DNA of 64,000 nt from Methanolobus tindarius DSM 2278. Its GTDB lineage: Archaea > Halobacteriota > Methanosarcinia > Methanosarcinales > Methanosarcinaceae. Every line of letters starts with the position of its first letter. The stretch's first letter is position 1. The notes under the pieces were generated by a model, which was not told the origin of the DNA, made no database searches, and saw only the letters and a list, made by a program, of their open reading frames with translations. This document shows positions 16,568 to 26,339 of this stretch, piece by piece. The stretch spans positions 780,879-844,878 of the forward strand of contig NZ_AZAJ01000001.1 of the NCBI RefSeq assembly GCF_000504205.1. Direction: 5' to 3'. The translations under genes and the position numbers were made by a program.

Positions 16568-17546
16568 CGTAATTTCAAATCGTTCAGAATTATTATTTTT
16601 GTATGACGTAAAAGATTCGAACCCCAATGGTGACCCTCTCGATGAGAATAGACCTAGGATAGATGAAGAAACTGGAATTAATCTTGTTACAGATGTAAGA
16701 CTAAAAAGAACAATTCGAGATTACCTGTATAAATTTAAGGAACAAGAGATATTCGTTCGTGAAATTGAAGATGACGAAGGTCATATCCAAGATGCAAAAC
16801 TCAGAGCTGAAGACTTTTTACTGGAAAATGGCAAGGCTGTAGACAAAAAAGATATTAGTCTGCCAGAGATGAAAAAAATTATTGATGAAAATGTTCTCAA
16901 AGATTGTATTGATGTCAGATTGTTTGGTGTCACACTTCCCATTGAAAAAGATACTAACAAAAGTTCTTCAATTACCCATACAGGTCCAGTTCAATTTAAA
17001 ATAGGACGTTCATTGCATAAAGTTTTTACAAAACATTTCAAAGGAACTGGAGCATTTGCATCTAAAAAAGGTGCATCGCAAAAAACCTTCAGAGAAGAAG
17101 ATTTTTTACCTTATTCGCTTATTTGTTTCTATGGTATCATAAATGAAAATGTTGCAAAAGAAACACGATTGACGGAAGATGACATAAAATTGCTTTTAGA
17201 TGGAATGTGGAATGGAACAAAAAGCCTAATATCTAGATCAAAAGTAGGTCAGGTTCCAAGATTGATTCTAAAAATCAATTACAAAAAAGAAAACTATCAC
17301 ATCGGTGATCTGAATAATATGCTAAAACTTGATTCAAACATACCAGATGACGAAATACGTGATGTTTCCCAGATAAATTTAGATATTTCACAACTTATCA
17401 GTGCCTTCTCTAAAAACATTGAGACTATTGATAACGTTGAATACTGTATAGACGACAGAGTGAAGTTGTTATTTGATGGAAAAGAAACAACTCTCAGTGA
17501 ATGTCTAAATAATACTAAATTATCAATCAAAGAACTGAAGTTTTAG
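16560..17546 (+). CDS. cas7: Type I-B Cascade backbone protein Cas7 (Csh2)
   Basis: About 328 residues. The N-terminus (RSELLFLYDVKDSNPNGDP, then TDVRLKRTIRDYL) is the hallmark Cas7/Csh2 RRM-like start, and ITHTGPVQFKIGRSLHK plus GTGAFASKKG are family-like. Multiple copies bind along the crRNA spacer. ATG 16560 is preferred because GGAG lies 9 nt upstream; ATG 16554 is only 3 nt from it. It overlaps the cas8b stop by 8 nt, so translation is coupled. Confidence 0.92.
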   Translation: MSDVISNRSELLFLYDVKDSNPNGDPLDENRPRIDEETGINLVTDVRLKRTIRDYLYKFKEQEIFVREIEDDEGHIQDAKLRAEDFLLENGKAVDKKDISLPEMKKIIDENVLKDCIDVRLFGVTLPIEKDTNKSSSITHTGPVQFKIGRSLHKVFTKHFKGTGAFASKKGASQKTFREEDFLPYSLICFYGIINENVAKETRLTEDDIKLLLDGMWNGTKSLISRSKVGQVPRLILKINYKKENYHIGDLNNMLKLDSNIPDDEIRDVSQINLDISQLISAFSKNIETIDNVEYCIDDRVKLLFDGKETTLSECLNNTKLSIKELKF

Positions 17547-17554
17547 GTGTTAAA

Positions 17555-18271
17555 GTGGATAAAGTACTTGCATTCGATGTGTGGGGAGAATATGCTCATT
17601 TCAGGAAGTATTATACCACCACATCACCCCTCACTTTTTCCATACCACCACGAACTGCAATATGTGGCTTAATTGCAGCAATTATTGGCATTGATAAAAC
17701 AGAATATCTTAGTTATTTCTCAAAAGATAAAGCTGATATTGCTGTGAAACTGTTGTCTCCAGTAAAAAAGGTTAGACTTTCTGAAAATCTAATTGACACC
17801 AAAACTGCACTAGTGATGGGTAAAATAAAGAACCGTACACAAATACGCTTCGAACTTCTAAAAGATGCAAGGTTTAGAATATATTTTAGCCATAAAGAAG
17901 CTGAATTATATGAAAAACTGCATTCATACCTTACACAACATCAGTCATTTTATACACCCTGTCTTGGACTTAGTGAACATATTGCAAATTTTGTGTTTGT
18001 TGGAGAATTCAGTGTAGAACTGAAAAATGGAACCGAAGATTTTGTAGTAATAGATTCCGCAATTCCAGTCAAACAAAATTCAAATTTAAAAATAAGGTTT
18101 GATGAAAATGGTGGCGAGTATTTCCATGAAACCTTACCTATTGAAATGGCAGAGGATAGAACTGTACTGGAATATTCTAAAGTAGCTTTTGAGCGTAATG
18201 GTCAACCCATCATTGCAAAATTTGACACGTATTGGGAACTTGATAATGGTGAGAGAATTGTCTTCTTATGA
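17555..18271 (+). CDS. cas5: Type I-B Cascade subunit Cas5
   Basis: This 238-residue protein starts at GTG 17555 behind TAGGTG. The N-terminus (VLAFDVWGEYAHFRKYYTTTSPLTFSIPPRTAICGLIAAIIG) is diagnostic for Cas5 of the I-B (Cas5h) type: the FR..y.t.sp.tf..Pp.t...G motif forms the thumb that caps the crRNA 5' handle. It lies 8 nt after cas7 and overlaps cas3, as expected for one polycistron. Confidence 0.92.
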   Translation: MDKVLAFDVWGEYAHFRKYYTTTSPLTFSIPPRTAICGLIAAIIGIDKTEYLSYFSKDKADIAVKLLSPVKKVRLSENLIDTKTALVMGKIKNRTQIRFELLKDARFRIYFSHKEAELYEKLHSYLTQHQSFYTPCLGLSEHIANFVFVGEFSVELKNGTEDFVVIDSAIPVKQNSNLKIRFDENGGEYFHETLPIEMAEDRTVLEYSKVAFERNGQPIIAKFDTYWELDNGERIVFL

Positions 18272-20630
18272 ACTACTCTCTCACCCCGAGAAAACACTCT
18301 ACATTCATCTTAAAAATGTTGCAGATATTAGTAGGATTACTATTAATTCAAAGAATTTAAATTTTGAAAATTTAGATGTGAATATTCTTGCAGATATATC
18401 ATATATAATTGGTGCCTGCCATGACTTTGGTAAAGCCACACATTATTTTCAAGATTATATAAGAGAAAGAGATGAACAACGTAAGTTGACGCTTAAAAAC
18501 AATCCTCTTACCCAACATGGATTAATTTCTGCTGTCTTTGCCTACTATGTGCTAAAACAGTATCTTAAAGAAAAAAACGAGGAGCTTTTTTTTATACCAT
18601 TATTTGGATATTTAGCTGTAAAAAGGCATCATGGTAACCTGGATAACCCTATTTTTGAATTGGTTGCACTAGATGATGACAAAATTGAATATTTAAAAAA
18701 GCAAGCTGAAGCTATTGATCCAAAGCAAATCACAGAGATTTATCAATCACTTTTAACGGATATAGATACCAACGATTTTTTGAAGCAAATAGAATCATTG
18801 TCTTTAGAAATTAAAAAAAGCAAAAGGCAACTAATAAGGCACTTGAAAAATGAAAGTTCAACATATAGTTATATACTCTTTCAACTTCTATATTCGATTC
18901 TTTTAAACTCGGACAAAACGGATGCTGCAAGCCTCAATATGCCTACTCGACCAAATCTTAGTCCATTATTAGTGGATGAATATCGTAAATTTAAAAAATG
19001 GGATAAAACAGAAGAAGGAATTAACAACATTCGAAATCTAATCTATTCTGATGTTACAGATGAAATTAAGAACATAAATCTTGATCATAGAATCTATTCT
19101 TTGAATGTTCCAACTGGCACAGGAAAAACACTTACTTCATTCTCATTGTCATTAAAATTAAGAGAAAAGATAGAGAGTGAACTCAATTATTCTCCAAAAA
19201 TAATATACAGTTTGCCTTTTTTGAGCATAATAGATCAGAATTATTCAGTATTCGAAGATGTTTTTAAAACAATTTATGAAGATGAACCAGATACATCTAC
19301 ACTATTAAAACATCACCACTTGTCAGATATTCAGTACACATTTCAAGATGATGAGTTTAAAGAAGATAAAGCACTTTTATTAATTGAAGGTTGGAATTCT
19401 GAAATAGTTGTCACCACATTCATACAGTTTTTCCATTCTCTGATATCGAATAGAAATCGATCATTAAGAAAATTCCACAACATTGCTAATTCCATTGTTA
19501 TTCTCGATGAAGTTCAATCTATTCCACATAAGTATTGGCTACTTTTTAAAGAACTTATTATAACATTATCCAAGCATCTAAACACATATTTTATCTTTGT
19601 TACTGCAACACAACCTCTTATTTATAATGAAAATGAAAGAGAAATTGTTGAACTTGCAAAGAATAAGAATGACTATTTTTCCAAATTTGATCGAATTAGC
19701 CTTCAGTACTTACCTGAACCTATGAGTTTAGATGATTTCAAAGAAAAGGTTAGATTAGACATTGAAACAATGGAAAATAATGATTTTTTAATCGTTTTAA
19801 ACACCATCAATGCAAGTAAAAAAGTATATGAGCATCTCACATTTTCGAAAAAAGAATCCGTTGACTACTTTTATCTTTCAACACATATAACTCCAAAAGA
19901 ACGCCTTGAAAGAATTAAACAAATAAAGAACACTGAAAAACGGAGAGTAATAGTAAGCACTCAATTGATAGAAGCAGGTGTTGATATTGATGTTGATGTG
20001 GTTTATAGAGACATGAGTACTTTGGACTCTATTAACCAAGTTGCAGGAAGATGTAATAGGAATTTTGATATCAAAAAGAAGGGAGAAGTAAAAGTATTCA
20101 TTCTCAAAGATGAGAGAAAAGAATACTACAAATATATCTATTCCACCTTTCTGATTGATAAAACCAAAGAAACCTTAGATGGAACTGGTATCATTAAAGA
20201 AAAGGAGTTTTTGGAACTAAACAATGAGTATTTCAAAAAGATAAAAGAAACTCAAAGTGAAGATGAAGCAAAAAAAATCCTGGATGCCTTACATAATATG
20301 CGTTTTGATTACATCAAGGAAAATTTCCATCTGATTGAAAATGATTATGAAAAAGCAGATGTATTCATTGAAATTGATGATAATGCCCATGATATTTGGC
20401 AACAATTCAAAGCACTTCGTGAAATCAAGAACTCACTTGAAAGGAAAAACAAATTCTTGAATTTTAAAAAGCAGTTCTATGAGTATGTAATTTCGGTTCC
20501 AAAAGCTAAAGTCCCATCTTTAGTTGATTCTAATACCGAAATAAGTTATGTTTCACTTGAAATACTGAGTGAATGGTACAATAAAGAAACAGGATTTATA
20601 GCAAAAGAAGAAGGAGCATTGATTTTTTGA
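18246..20630 (+). CDS. cas3: Cas3 HD nuclease-helicase
   Basis: 794 residues from ATG 18246. An upstream in-frame ATG at 18189 would add 19 residues lying inside cas5 and is less likely. The HD nuclease domain is N-terminal (HLKNVADIS ~20, ACHDFGKA ~57, HGLIS ~95). The superfamily 2 helicase follows, with Walker A PTGTGKT (~289), DEVQ box (LDEVQSIP, ~419), FVTATQP (motif III), STQLIEAGVDID (~571) and QVAGRCNR (motif VI, ~598). Both activities are in one chain. It degrades DNA unwound at the Cascade R-loop. It overlaps cas5 by 26 nt and cas6 by 4 nt. Confidence 0.93.
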   Translation: MVRELSSYELLSHPEKTLYIHLKNVADISRITINSKNLNFENLDVNILADISYIIGACHDFGKATHYFQDYIRERDEQRKLTLKNNPLTQHGLISAVFAYYVLKQYLKEKNEELFFIPLFGYLAVKRHHGNLDNPIFELVALDDDKIEYLKKQAEAIDPKQITEIYQSLLTDIDTNDFLKQIESLSLEIKKSKRQLIRHLKNESSTYSYILFQLLYSILLNSDKTDAASLNMPTRPNLSPLLVDEYRKFKKWDKTEEGINNIRNLIYSDVTDEIKNINLDHRIYSLNVPTGTGKTLTSFSLSLKLREKIESELNYSPKIIYSLPFLSIIDQNYSVFEDVFKTIYEDEPDTSTLLKHHHLSDIQYTFQDDEFKEDKALLLIEGWNSEIVVTTFIQFFHSLISNRNRSLRKFHNIANSIVILDEVQSIPHKYWLLFKELIITLSKHLNTYFIFVTATQPLIYNENEREIVELAKNKNDYFSKFDRISLQYLPEPMSLDDFKEKVRLDIETMENNDFLIVLNTINASKKVYEHLTFSKKESVDYFYLSTHITPKERLERIKQIKNTEKRRVIVSTQLIEAGVDIDVDVVYRDMSTLDSINQVAGRCNRNFDIKKKGEVKVFILKDERKEYYKYIYSTFLIDKTKETLDGTGIIKEKEFLELNNEYFKKIKETQSEDEAKKILDALHNMRFDYIKENFHLIENDYEKADVFIEIDDNAHDIWQQFKALREIKNSLERKNKFLNFKKQFYEYVISVPKAKVPSLVDSNTEISYVSLEILSEWYNKETGFIAKEEGALIF

Positions 20631-21286
20631 TAGAATTGAAGATTTTTAGATTAACCCTCACCTCCACCCGCCCCATCAAAGGATCCGGTGCACAGCTTAG
20701 AGGCTTCTTTGCCACCAAATTCAACGAATACAACCTCTTACACCAACATAACACTGACAAGTTCATCTACCAGTACCCAATGGTCCAATACAAAATGATA
20801 GGTCAAACACCCACAGTAATCGGAATAAATGATGGTGCAGAAGTGCTCAAAGAGATATACGATGAATACGACAAGATCAACCTTAACGGCAATGAGTATG
20901 AAATTGTAGAGCGAGGAATAAACTACAAAAAAGAAGATTTTGGAATATCTGAAAAACTGATTAAATACGATTTTGTAACACCCTGGTTCGCACTAAATCA
21001 GGAAAATCACAGAAAATACCTTTCTTCTGATAAAGAACAACAAACAGAACTACTCAACAGGAATCTGACAGGTAACATGCTTTCTATGTCAAAATCCCTG
21101 AACTACCAAGTTCCTGAAAGGATTAAATGCCATACCGAACTGAAAGCCCGTCGTTCAAGTCTGAAAGGAAACGAGATACTTGCTTTCAAAGGCTCCTTTG
21201 TCACAAACTTTCAGATCCCAGACTACCTGGGCGTAGGTAAATCCGTATCACGTGGATTTGGGACGGTGAAAAAATGCAACTTGTAA
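20627..21286 (+). CDS. cas6: Cas6-type CRISPR RNA endonuclease
   Basis: This 219-residue protein starts at TTG 20627, overlapping the cas3 stop. It has an N-terminal ferredoxin-like segment (FRLTLTSTRPIKGSGAQLRGFFATKF) and the C-terminal glycine-rich loop of Cas6/RAMP proteins (GVGKSVSRGFGTVKK). It would cut both arrays' transcripts in the repeat, leaving an 8-nt handle ATTGAAAC or ATTGAAAT. Its place between cas3 and cas1 is less common than the operon-first position in I-B loci. GC content rises here relative to cas3. It overlaps cas1 by 13 nt. Confidence 0.75.
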   Translation: MIELKIFRLTLTSTRPIKGSGAQLRGFFATKFNEYNLLHQHNTDKFIYQYPMVQYKMIGQTPTVIGINDGAEVLKEIYDEYDKINLNGNEYEIVERGINYKKEDFGISEKLIKYDFVTPWFALNQENHRKYLSSDKEQQTELLNRNLTGNMLSMSKSLNYQVPERIKCHTELKARRSSLKGNEILAFKGSFVTNFQIPDYLGVGKSVSRGFGTVKKCNL

Positions 21287-22242
21287 TTAATTCACGTGGC
21301 TCCTACCTCAAAAAACAACAGAACTGTTTTCTTGTAAAGAACGAAGACAAGGTATTCGAAGTCTCCGCCAACAAAGTTGAAAGTATCCTTATAACCACAT
21401 CAGCAACCATCACAACCGATGCCATCAAGTTTGCTGTCGAAAATAATATTGACATAGTATTTCTGGACCACTTCGGAGATCCATATGGAAGAGTATGGCA
21501 TTCCAAATTAGGAAGTACCGTACTCATCCGTAGAAAACAGCTTGAGATAGCAAATAAAGAACAGGGATTCAAACTAGCAAGAGGTTGGATAGAGATCAAG
21601 ATCAACAATCAGATCGAATTCCTGAAAGATCTAAAAAAGAACCGTCCTGAAAAACGGGAAGAAATGGATGAATACATTACAAATATAAATACAATGATAC
21701 ATAAACTCCTTGAGCTTGATGGCGTTCTGGATGAAGCAAGAGGAACTATAATGGGAATAGAAGGCATGTCTTCAAGACATTATTTTAATGCACTTAGCTA
21801 CATAATGCCTGAAAAATGGAAATTTGAAGGACGAAGTAGAAATCCTGCGGTGGATGAATTCAATTGCCTACTTAATTATGGATATGGAGTTCTTTATTCA
21901 ATGGTAGAAAAAGCCTGTATCCTCTCAGGACTTGATCCATATGTAGGGTTTATGCATACTGACAACTATAACAAAAAATCTCTTGTCTTTGACCTTATAG
22001 AGATGTATCGTATCCATGTTGACAGAACTGTTGTTAATCTATTCTCTAAAAGAAAGGTCAAAGAAGAATACTTTGATAAGATTCCAAATGGCCTTAGTCT
22101 TAACAAAGAAGGCAAAGCTCTACTTATACAATCACTTAATGAGGCCTTAGACCAGAGTATTGGATATCATGGCAGAAATATCAAGATCAGAAATACAATA
22201 CAGTATGATTGCCACAAAATAGCCAATGAACTAATAAAATGA
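21274..22242 (+). CDS. cas1: Cas1 spacer-integration nuclease
   Basis: This 322-residue protein shows the Cas1 signature: N-terminal beta domain (NSRGSYLKKQQNCFLVKNEDKVFEV), the VFLDHFGDPYGR segment, and the catalytic helical domain with GIEGMSSRHYFNAL (Glu), GFMHTDNYNKKSLVFDLIEMYR (His, then Asp/Glu) typical of active enzymes. With Cas2 it inserts spacers next to the leader. Length is normal for the family. It lies 12 nt upstream of cas2. Confidence 0.96.
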   Translation: MQLVINSRGSYLKKQQNCFLVKNEDKVFEVSANKVESILITTSATITTDAIKFAVENNIDIVFLDHFGDPYGRVWHSKLGSTVLIRRKQLEIANKEQGFKLARGWIEIKINNQIEFLKDLKKNRPEKREEMDEYITNINTMIHKLLELDGVLDEARGTIMGIEGMSSRHYFNALSYIMPEKWKFEGRSRNPAVDEFNCLLNYGYGVLYSMVEKACILSGLDPYVGFMHTDNYNKKSLVFDLIEMYRIHVDRTVVNLFSKRKVKEEYFDKIPNGLSLNKEGKALLIQSLNEALDQSIGYHGRNIKIRNTIQYDCHKIANELIK

Positions 22243-22254
22243 AAAGGTGAAGAA

Positions 22255-22545
22255 ATGTTAGTGTGGGTAATATATGACATTGCTGATGATCCAATCAGAA
22301 AAAAAGTCAGTGATAAATGCAAGAACTATGGCCTTTACAGGGTTCAAAAAAGTGTCTTTCTGGGCGATCTCAATGCAAACCAAAGGGATTCTCTTGCAAT
22401 TGAATGTGAAGATCTAATAGACCCAGAAGTAGATTCAGTTTATATTTTCCCAATGGATGATGAATCATTCAGAAAGGTCAAACTGATAGGACAGGCTTTT
22501 GATAAAGAGCTTGTTAGTGATGAAGTATTAACAACTTTCTTCTGA
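22255..22545 (+). CDS. cas2: Cas2 adaptation protein
   Basis: This 96-residue protein has the conserved N-terminal strand with Asp (VWVIYDIADDPIRKKVSDKCKNYGL), the RVQKSVFLGDL segment and the DSVYIFPMDDESFRKV C-terminal strand. It forms the bridging dimer of the Cas1-Cas2 integrase. A Shine-Dalgarno AAAAGGTGA precedes the ATG. It lies between cas1 and cas4 with very short gaps. Confidence 0.96.
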   Translation: MLVWVIYDIADDPIRKKVSDKCKNYGLYRVQKSVFLGDLNANQRDSLAIECEDLIDPEVDSVYIFPMDDESFRKVKLIGQAFDKELVSDEVLTTFF

Positions 22546-22552
22546 GGATATC

Positions 22553-23155
22553 ATGGAAGAGCTAGAAAGTGAAAGTTCTACAATAATTACTATTTCAGAC
22601 GTGCTGGAATATCTATTCTGCCCCAGATTTATCTATTTTATGTACTGCCTGGATATACCTCAACATGAAGAAAACAGATTCAAGGTCATCAAAGGAAGAG
22701 ATGTTCATAAAAAGCGGCAAATGACAAACAGAGAATATGTGAGGAAGAAACTAAACTGTATTAGCAAAGAATCCGAAGTCTATGTCGTTTCCAAAGCCCA
22801 CCACATAAAAGGAATAGTGGATGAAGTACTTTTTTTAGAAGATAATACTGCTGCTCCTTTGGAATATAAGTTTGCAGAATATAAAGATAAGGTATTCTCA
22901 ACTTACAAATATCAACTTGTTCTACAGGCATTGTTGATAAAAGAGAATTACAACATAGAAGTTCAAAAAGGATATATCTGCTATACTCGTAGTAACAGTA
23001 TGATTAAGGAATTAGCTTTTAAGTTATCAGATTTCAAAAAGGCTAATGACATCATCAAAGACATTATACAGATAGTTGACAAAGGAAAATACCCACAAGC
23101 AACAAAATCAAAGAACAAATGTATTGATTGTTGCTACAGAAATATATGTGCATGA
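22553..23155 (+). CDS. cas4: Cas4 iron-sulfur nuclease
   Basis: 200 residues. Features: N-terminal FCPRFIYFMYC cysteines, RecB-like catalytic residues (GIVDEVLF Asp; LEYKFAEYK Glu-Lys; YQLVLQALL Gln) and a C-terminal CIDCCYRNIC cluster that completes the Fe-S site. Cas4 trims prespacers and selects PAM-side ends for Cas1-Cas2. It is the last gene of the operon and ends 112 nt before array 2. A truncated, stop-containing copy of its 3' end lies at 938-1141 before array 1. Confidence 0.94.
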   Translation: MEELESESSTIITISDVLEYLFCPRFIYFMYCLDIPQHEENRFKVIKGRDVHKKRQMTNREYVRKKLNCISKESEVYVVSKAHHIKGIVDEVLFLEDNTAAPLEYKFAEYKDKVFSTYKYQLVLQALLIKENYNIEVQKGYICYTRSNSMIKELAFKLSDFKKANDIIKDIIQIVDKGKYPQATKSKNKCIDCCYRNICA

Positions 23156-23267
23156 CATAGTTATCTTATACTTATAAGGAGTTCAATAATTTTGCAACAA
23201 GAATTAGCGTGTTCTGAAAGAAGCAATTTAAAGGTTTATTTTGCTAATAACAGGAAATATTTGCGCT
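23156..23267 (+). promoter_or_regulatory. Leader of CRISPR array 2
   Basis: An AT-rich 112-nt stretch lies between cas4 and the first repeat. It contains TTATACTTATAAGG, a plausible TATA region, and shares blocks with the leader of array 1: AATTTTGCAACAAGAATTA here, and GGAAATATTTGCGCT abutting the repeat in both. It would drive precursor crRNA transcription and direct new spacers to this end. Confidence 0.75.
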
Positions 23268-26007
23268 ATTCAAAATCAAGATCCACTAAAACAAGGATTG
23301 AAACCAGACTATTATTTCCTCACTGGAATGATAGCATAGACCATTCAAAATCAAGATCCACTAAAACAAGGATTGAAACATGAATCATATATGAATGATT
23401 CATTAGATGATGAATTATTCAAAATCAAGATCCACTAAAACAAGGATTGAAACGAGAAAGGATCTATCGGTATCTCCCTTGTAGATACAAATTCAAAATC
23501 AAGATCCACTAAAACAAGGATTGAAACCTGAAAGTATAGACATTTCAGAAAAATCAAGTAAATTCAAAATCAAGATCCACTAAAACAAGGATTGAAACAT
23601 AGATTAGATATTTTTGAGATAAAAGAAGGCTTGTATTCAAAATCAAGATCCACTAAAACAAGGATTGAAACTTTAGGACGAACTGTTCGCACTGATTAAA
23701 ACAGATTATTCAAAATCAAGATCCACTAAAACAAGGATTGAAACAGTAAATGGACTGTGGAGCATCGCGGCTGGTTACCGTATTCAAAATCAAGATCCAC
23801 TAAAACAAGGATTGAAACTATATTTCCCTATAAAGCATAACCCTACTTAAAGCTGTATTCAAAATCAAGATCCACTAAAACAAGGATTGAAACAATACTA
23901 TAGAGTACTATAGTATATTGGTAATGTATGATTCAAAATCAAGATCCACTAAAACAAGGATTGAAACCTTTAAAACCCTTCATATTAGGGTTTTCTTTAT
24001 ATTATTCAAAATCAAGATCCACTAAAACAAGGATTGAAACTTTCCTTTATTATGGGGAACCTGCAGGTTCTTCCATGTCATTCAAAATCAAGATCCACTA
24101 AAACAAGGATTGAAACCATGATTAGCCTCTGTTTCAAAATAGCTCATTAACATTCAAAATCAAGATCCACTAAAACAAGGATTGAAACATTCTACTAGCA
24201 TTTTATATTCTTCTAATGATATATTCAAAATCAAGATCCACTAAAACAAGGATTGAAACATAAAATCAATGGCTTCGCTATATGGAGGATTTGTAATTCA
24301 AAATCAAGATCCACTAAAACAAGGATTGAAACTGATAGTTGCCGGTGTTCTTGGTATGTCTGCACGCCGATTCAAAATCAAGATCCACTAAAACAAGGAT
24401 TGAAACTTGTAGTGCCTGATATTGTAGCCGGTGGTCTCAGGTCATTCAAAATCAAGATCCACTAAAACAAGGATTGAAACACTAATATAATCATACAGGC
24501 ATGTAATGATATTGGATTATTCAAAATCAAGATCCACTAAAACAAGGATTGAAACATTTTTTCTGTATCTTCTTTTGCTTCTGCCTGATTGATTCAAAAT
24601 CAAGATCCACTAAAACAAGGATTGAAACTAGTTCTCACAAGTTTCTACTCTAGATTCAATTTTATTCAAAATCAAGATCCACTAAAACAAGGATTGAAAC
24701 AAGTAAAATCCATTGTAGCGGGAGTACTTGCCATAATATTCAAAATCAAGATCCACTAAAACAAGGATTGAAACATACTCCTGTAGGAAGCATGCCATTC
24801 ATAGTTATAATTCAAAATCAAGATCCACTAAAACAAGGATTGAAACAGGTTTACCATTTGAAAGCCCCCTAAAAAAAGGGTATTCAAAATCAAGATCCAC
24901 TAAAACAAGGATTGAAACGACATTATTGCCCCTCCGCCCACATGATTACAGCCTCGAATTCAAAATCAAGATCCACTAAAACAAGGATTGAAACACTTCA
25001 TACAAGAGTAATCCCCCCACTGCCGGATTCAAAATCAAGATCCACTAAAACAAGGATTGAAACTTATGGGAACTATCCGAAAATGATTTCCTCTTCTTAT
25101 TCAAAATCAAGATCCACTAAAACAAGGATTGAAACAAACAGATTCATATTCAATTGTTTCAATCACTGTTGATTCAAAATCAAGATCCACTAAAACAAGG
25201 ATTGAAACCTGATAAGGGTATTGTCAAATCTCGTCTCCTTGTTTGATTCAAAATCAAGATCCACTAAAACAAGGATTGAAACCTGGATACCTGGAAAGGA
25301 CCAGAAATTAAATCATAAAATTCAAAATCAAGATCCACTAAAACAAGGATTGAAACTTTTAGGATCCTTCAGGAATCCCGGCAAAAACTAAATTCAAAAT
25401 CAAGATCCACTAAAACAAGGATTGAAACTAGGATGCATCAACCCATGTATCAACTTCATTACAATTCAAAATCAAGATCCACTAAAACAAGGATTGAAAC
25501 ATAAGTTAATTGTAGTACCTGCTATTGCCGCTGGCGGGATTCAAAATCAAGATCCACTAAAACAAGGATTGAAACTGTCTTTGAGTGCCTTGTCAAAGAA
25601 CTTATCACCGAATTCAAAATCAAGATCCACTAAAACAAGGATTGAAACCTGGATACCTGGAAAGGACCAGAAATTAAATCATAAATTCAAAATCAAGATC
25701 CACTAAAACAAGGATTGAAACACTGGAATATTTCAACACCTTTTGTTTTCACGCCATCTTATTCAAAATCAAGATCCACTAAAACAAGGATTGAAACTGA
25801 AGTCATCAAAAAGACTCATGCTTCAGCCCCCACATTCAAAATCAAGATCCACTAAAACAAGGATTGAAACCGAAATCCCAACTTATGCCGAACTTTGTAA
25901 TATGCAATTCTAAATCAAGATCCATTATAACAAGGATTGAAATAGGTTACCTAGATAAAATGCAGGACAGAATCCTCACATTCAAAATCAAAACCATCAT
26001 AACATAG
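23268..26007 (+). CRISPR. CRISPR array 2, 36 intact plus 2 degenerate repeats
   Basis: The 37-nt repeat begins ATTCAAAATCAAG and ends CAAGGATTGAAAC. Thirty-six essentially identical copies run from 23268 to 25870 at 71-76-nt spacing, with 34-39-nt spacers. A diverged copy at 25907-25943 ends in AAAT, and a broken copy at 25980-26007 abuts tRNA-Leu. The uniform repeats and intact leader indicate an active array, in contrast to the eroded end of array 1. The spacer at 25283-25319 recurs exactly at 25649-25684. The spacer at 24041-24079 nearly equals one in array 1. Confidence 0.98.
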
Positions 26008-26014
26008 TAAATGA

Positions 26015-26099
26015 TGCGGGAGGTGCGATTCGAACGCACGAACTCCTACGAGAATGGGTCCTAAGCCCATCGCCTTTGGCCAAGCTGGGCAACCCCCGC
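26015..26099 (-). tRNA. tRNA-Leu(UAG)
   Basis: On the minus strand an 85-nt class II tRNA can be folded: acceptor GCGGGGG/CTCCCGC plus discriminator A, D-loop GCCAAAGGC region, anticodon loop CTTAGGA (anticodon TAG, Leu), a variable arm and a T arm with GTTCGAATC. The terminal CCA is not encoded. It lies 8 nt from the end of CRISPR array 2. Confidence 0.93.
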
Positions 26100-26190
26100 A
26101 TAAAGAAGAGTAGTCATTAAATAAATTGTTCACATATTAATATTACGCAATGAGATATCTATTTTTCATAGAAATGCTATGAAGCCCTAT

Positions 26191-26239
26191 GAATATGGTC
26201 CTAAGCCCTGCGCCTTTGGCCAGGCTGGGCAACCCCCGC
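26191..26239 (-). pseudogene. 5'-half fragment of tRNA-Leu
   Basis: Forty-nine nt repeat the 5' half of the adjacent tRNA-Leu (acceptor 5' strand, D arm, anticodon loop CTTAGGA). Changes in the anticodon stem (CAGGG versus CCATA) break base pairing, and the variable and T arms are absent. It is a partial duplicate, perhaps a trace of a past integration or recombination at the tRNA gene. Confidence 0.8.
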
Positions 26240-26339
26240 AAAAGAAGCAACTAACAGATAACACACTAACATATTAATGTTGCGTATAAAAACATGTTTT
26301 TGTACACTTTTTTCTCAAATTATAATTAAGAAAACAATT

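Noticed and set aside
23192..25706. ORFs across array 2 with repeated SKSRSTKTRIET or IQNQDPLKQGLK peptides
   Set aside because: Same reason: the frames are read through CRISPR repeats and spacers.
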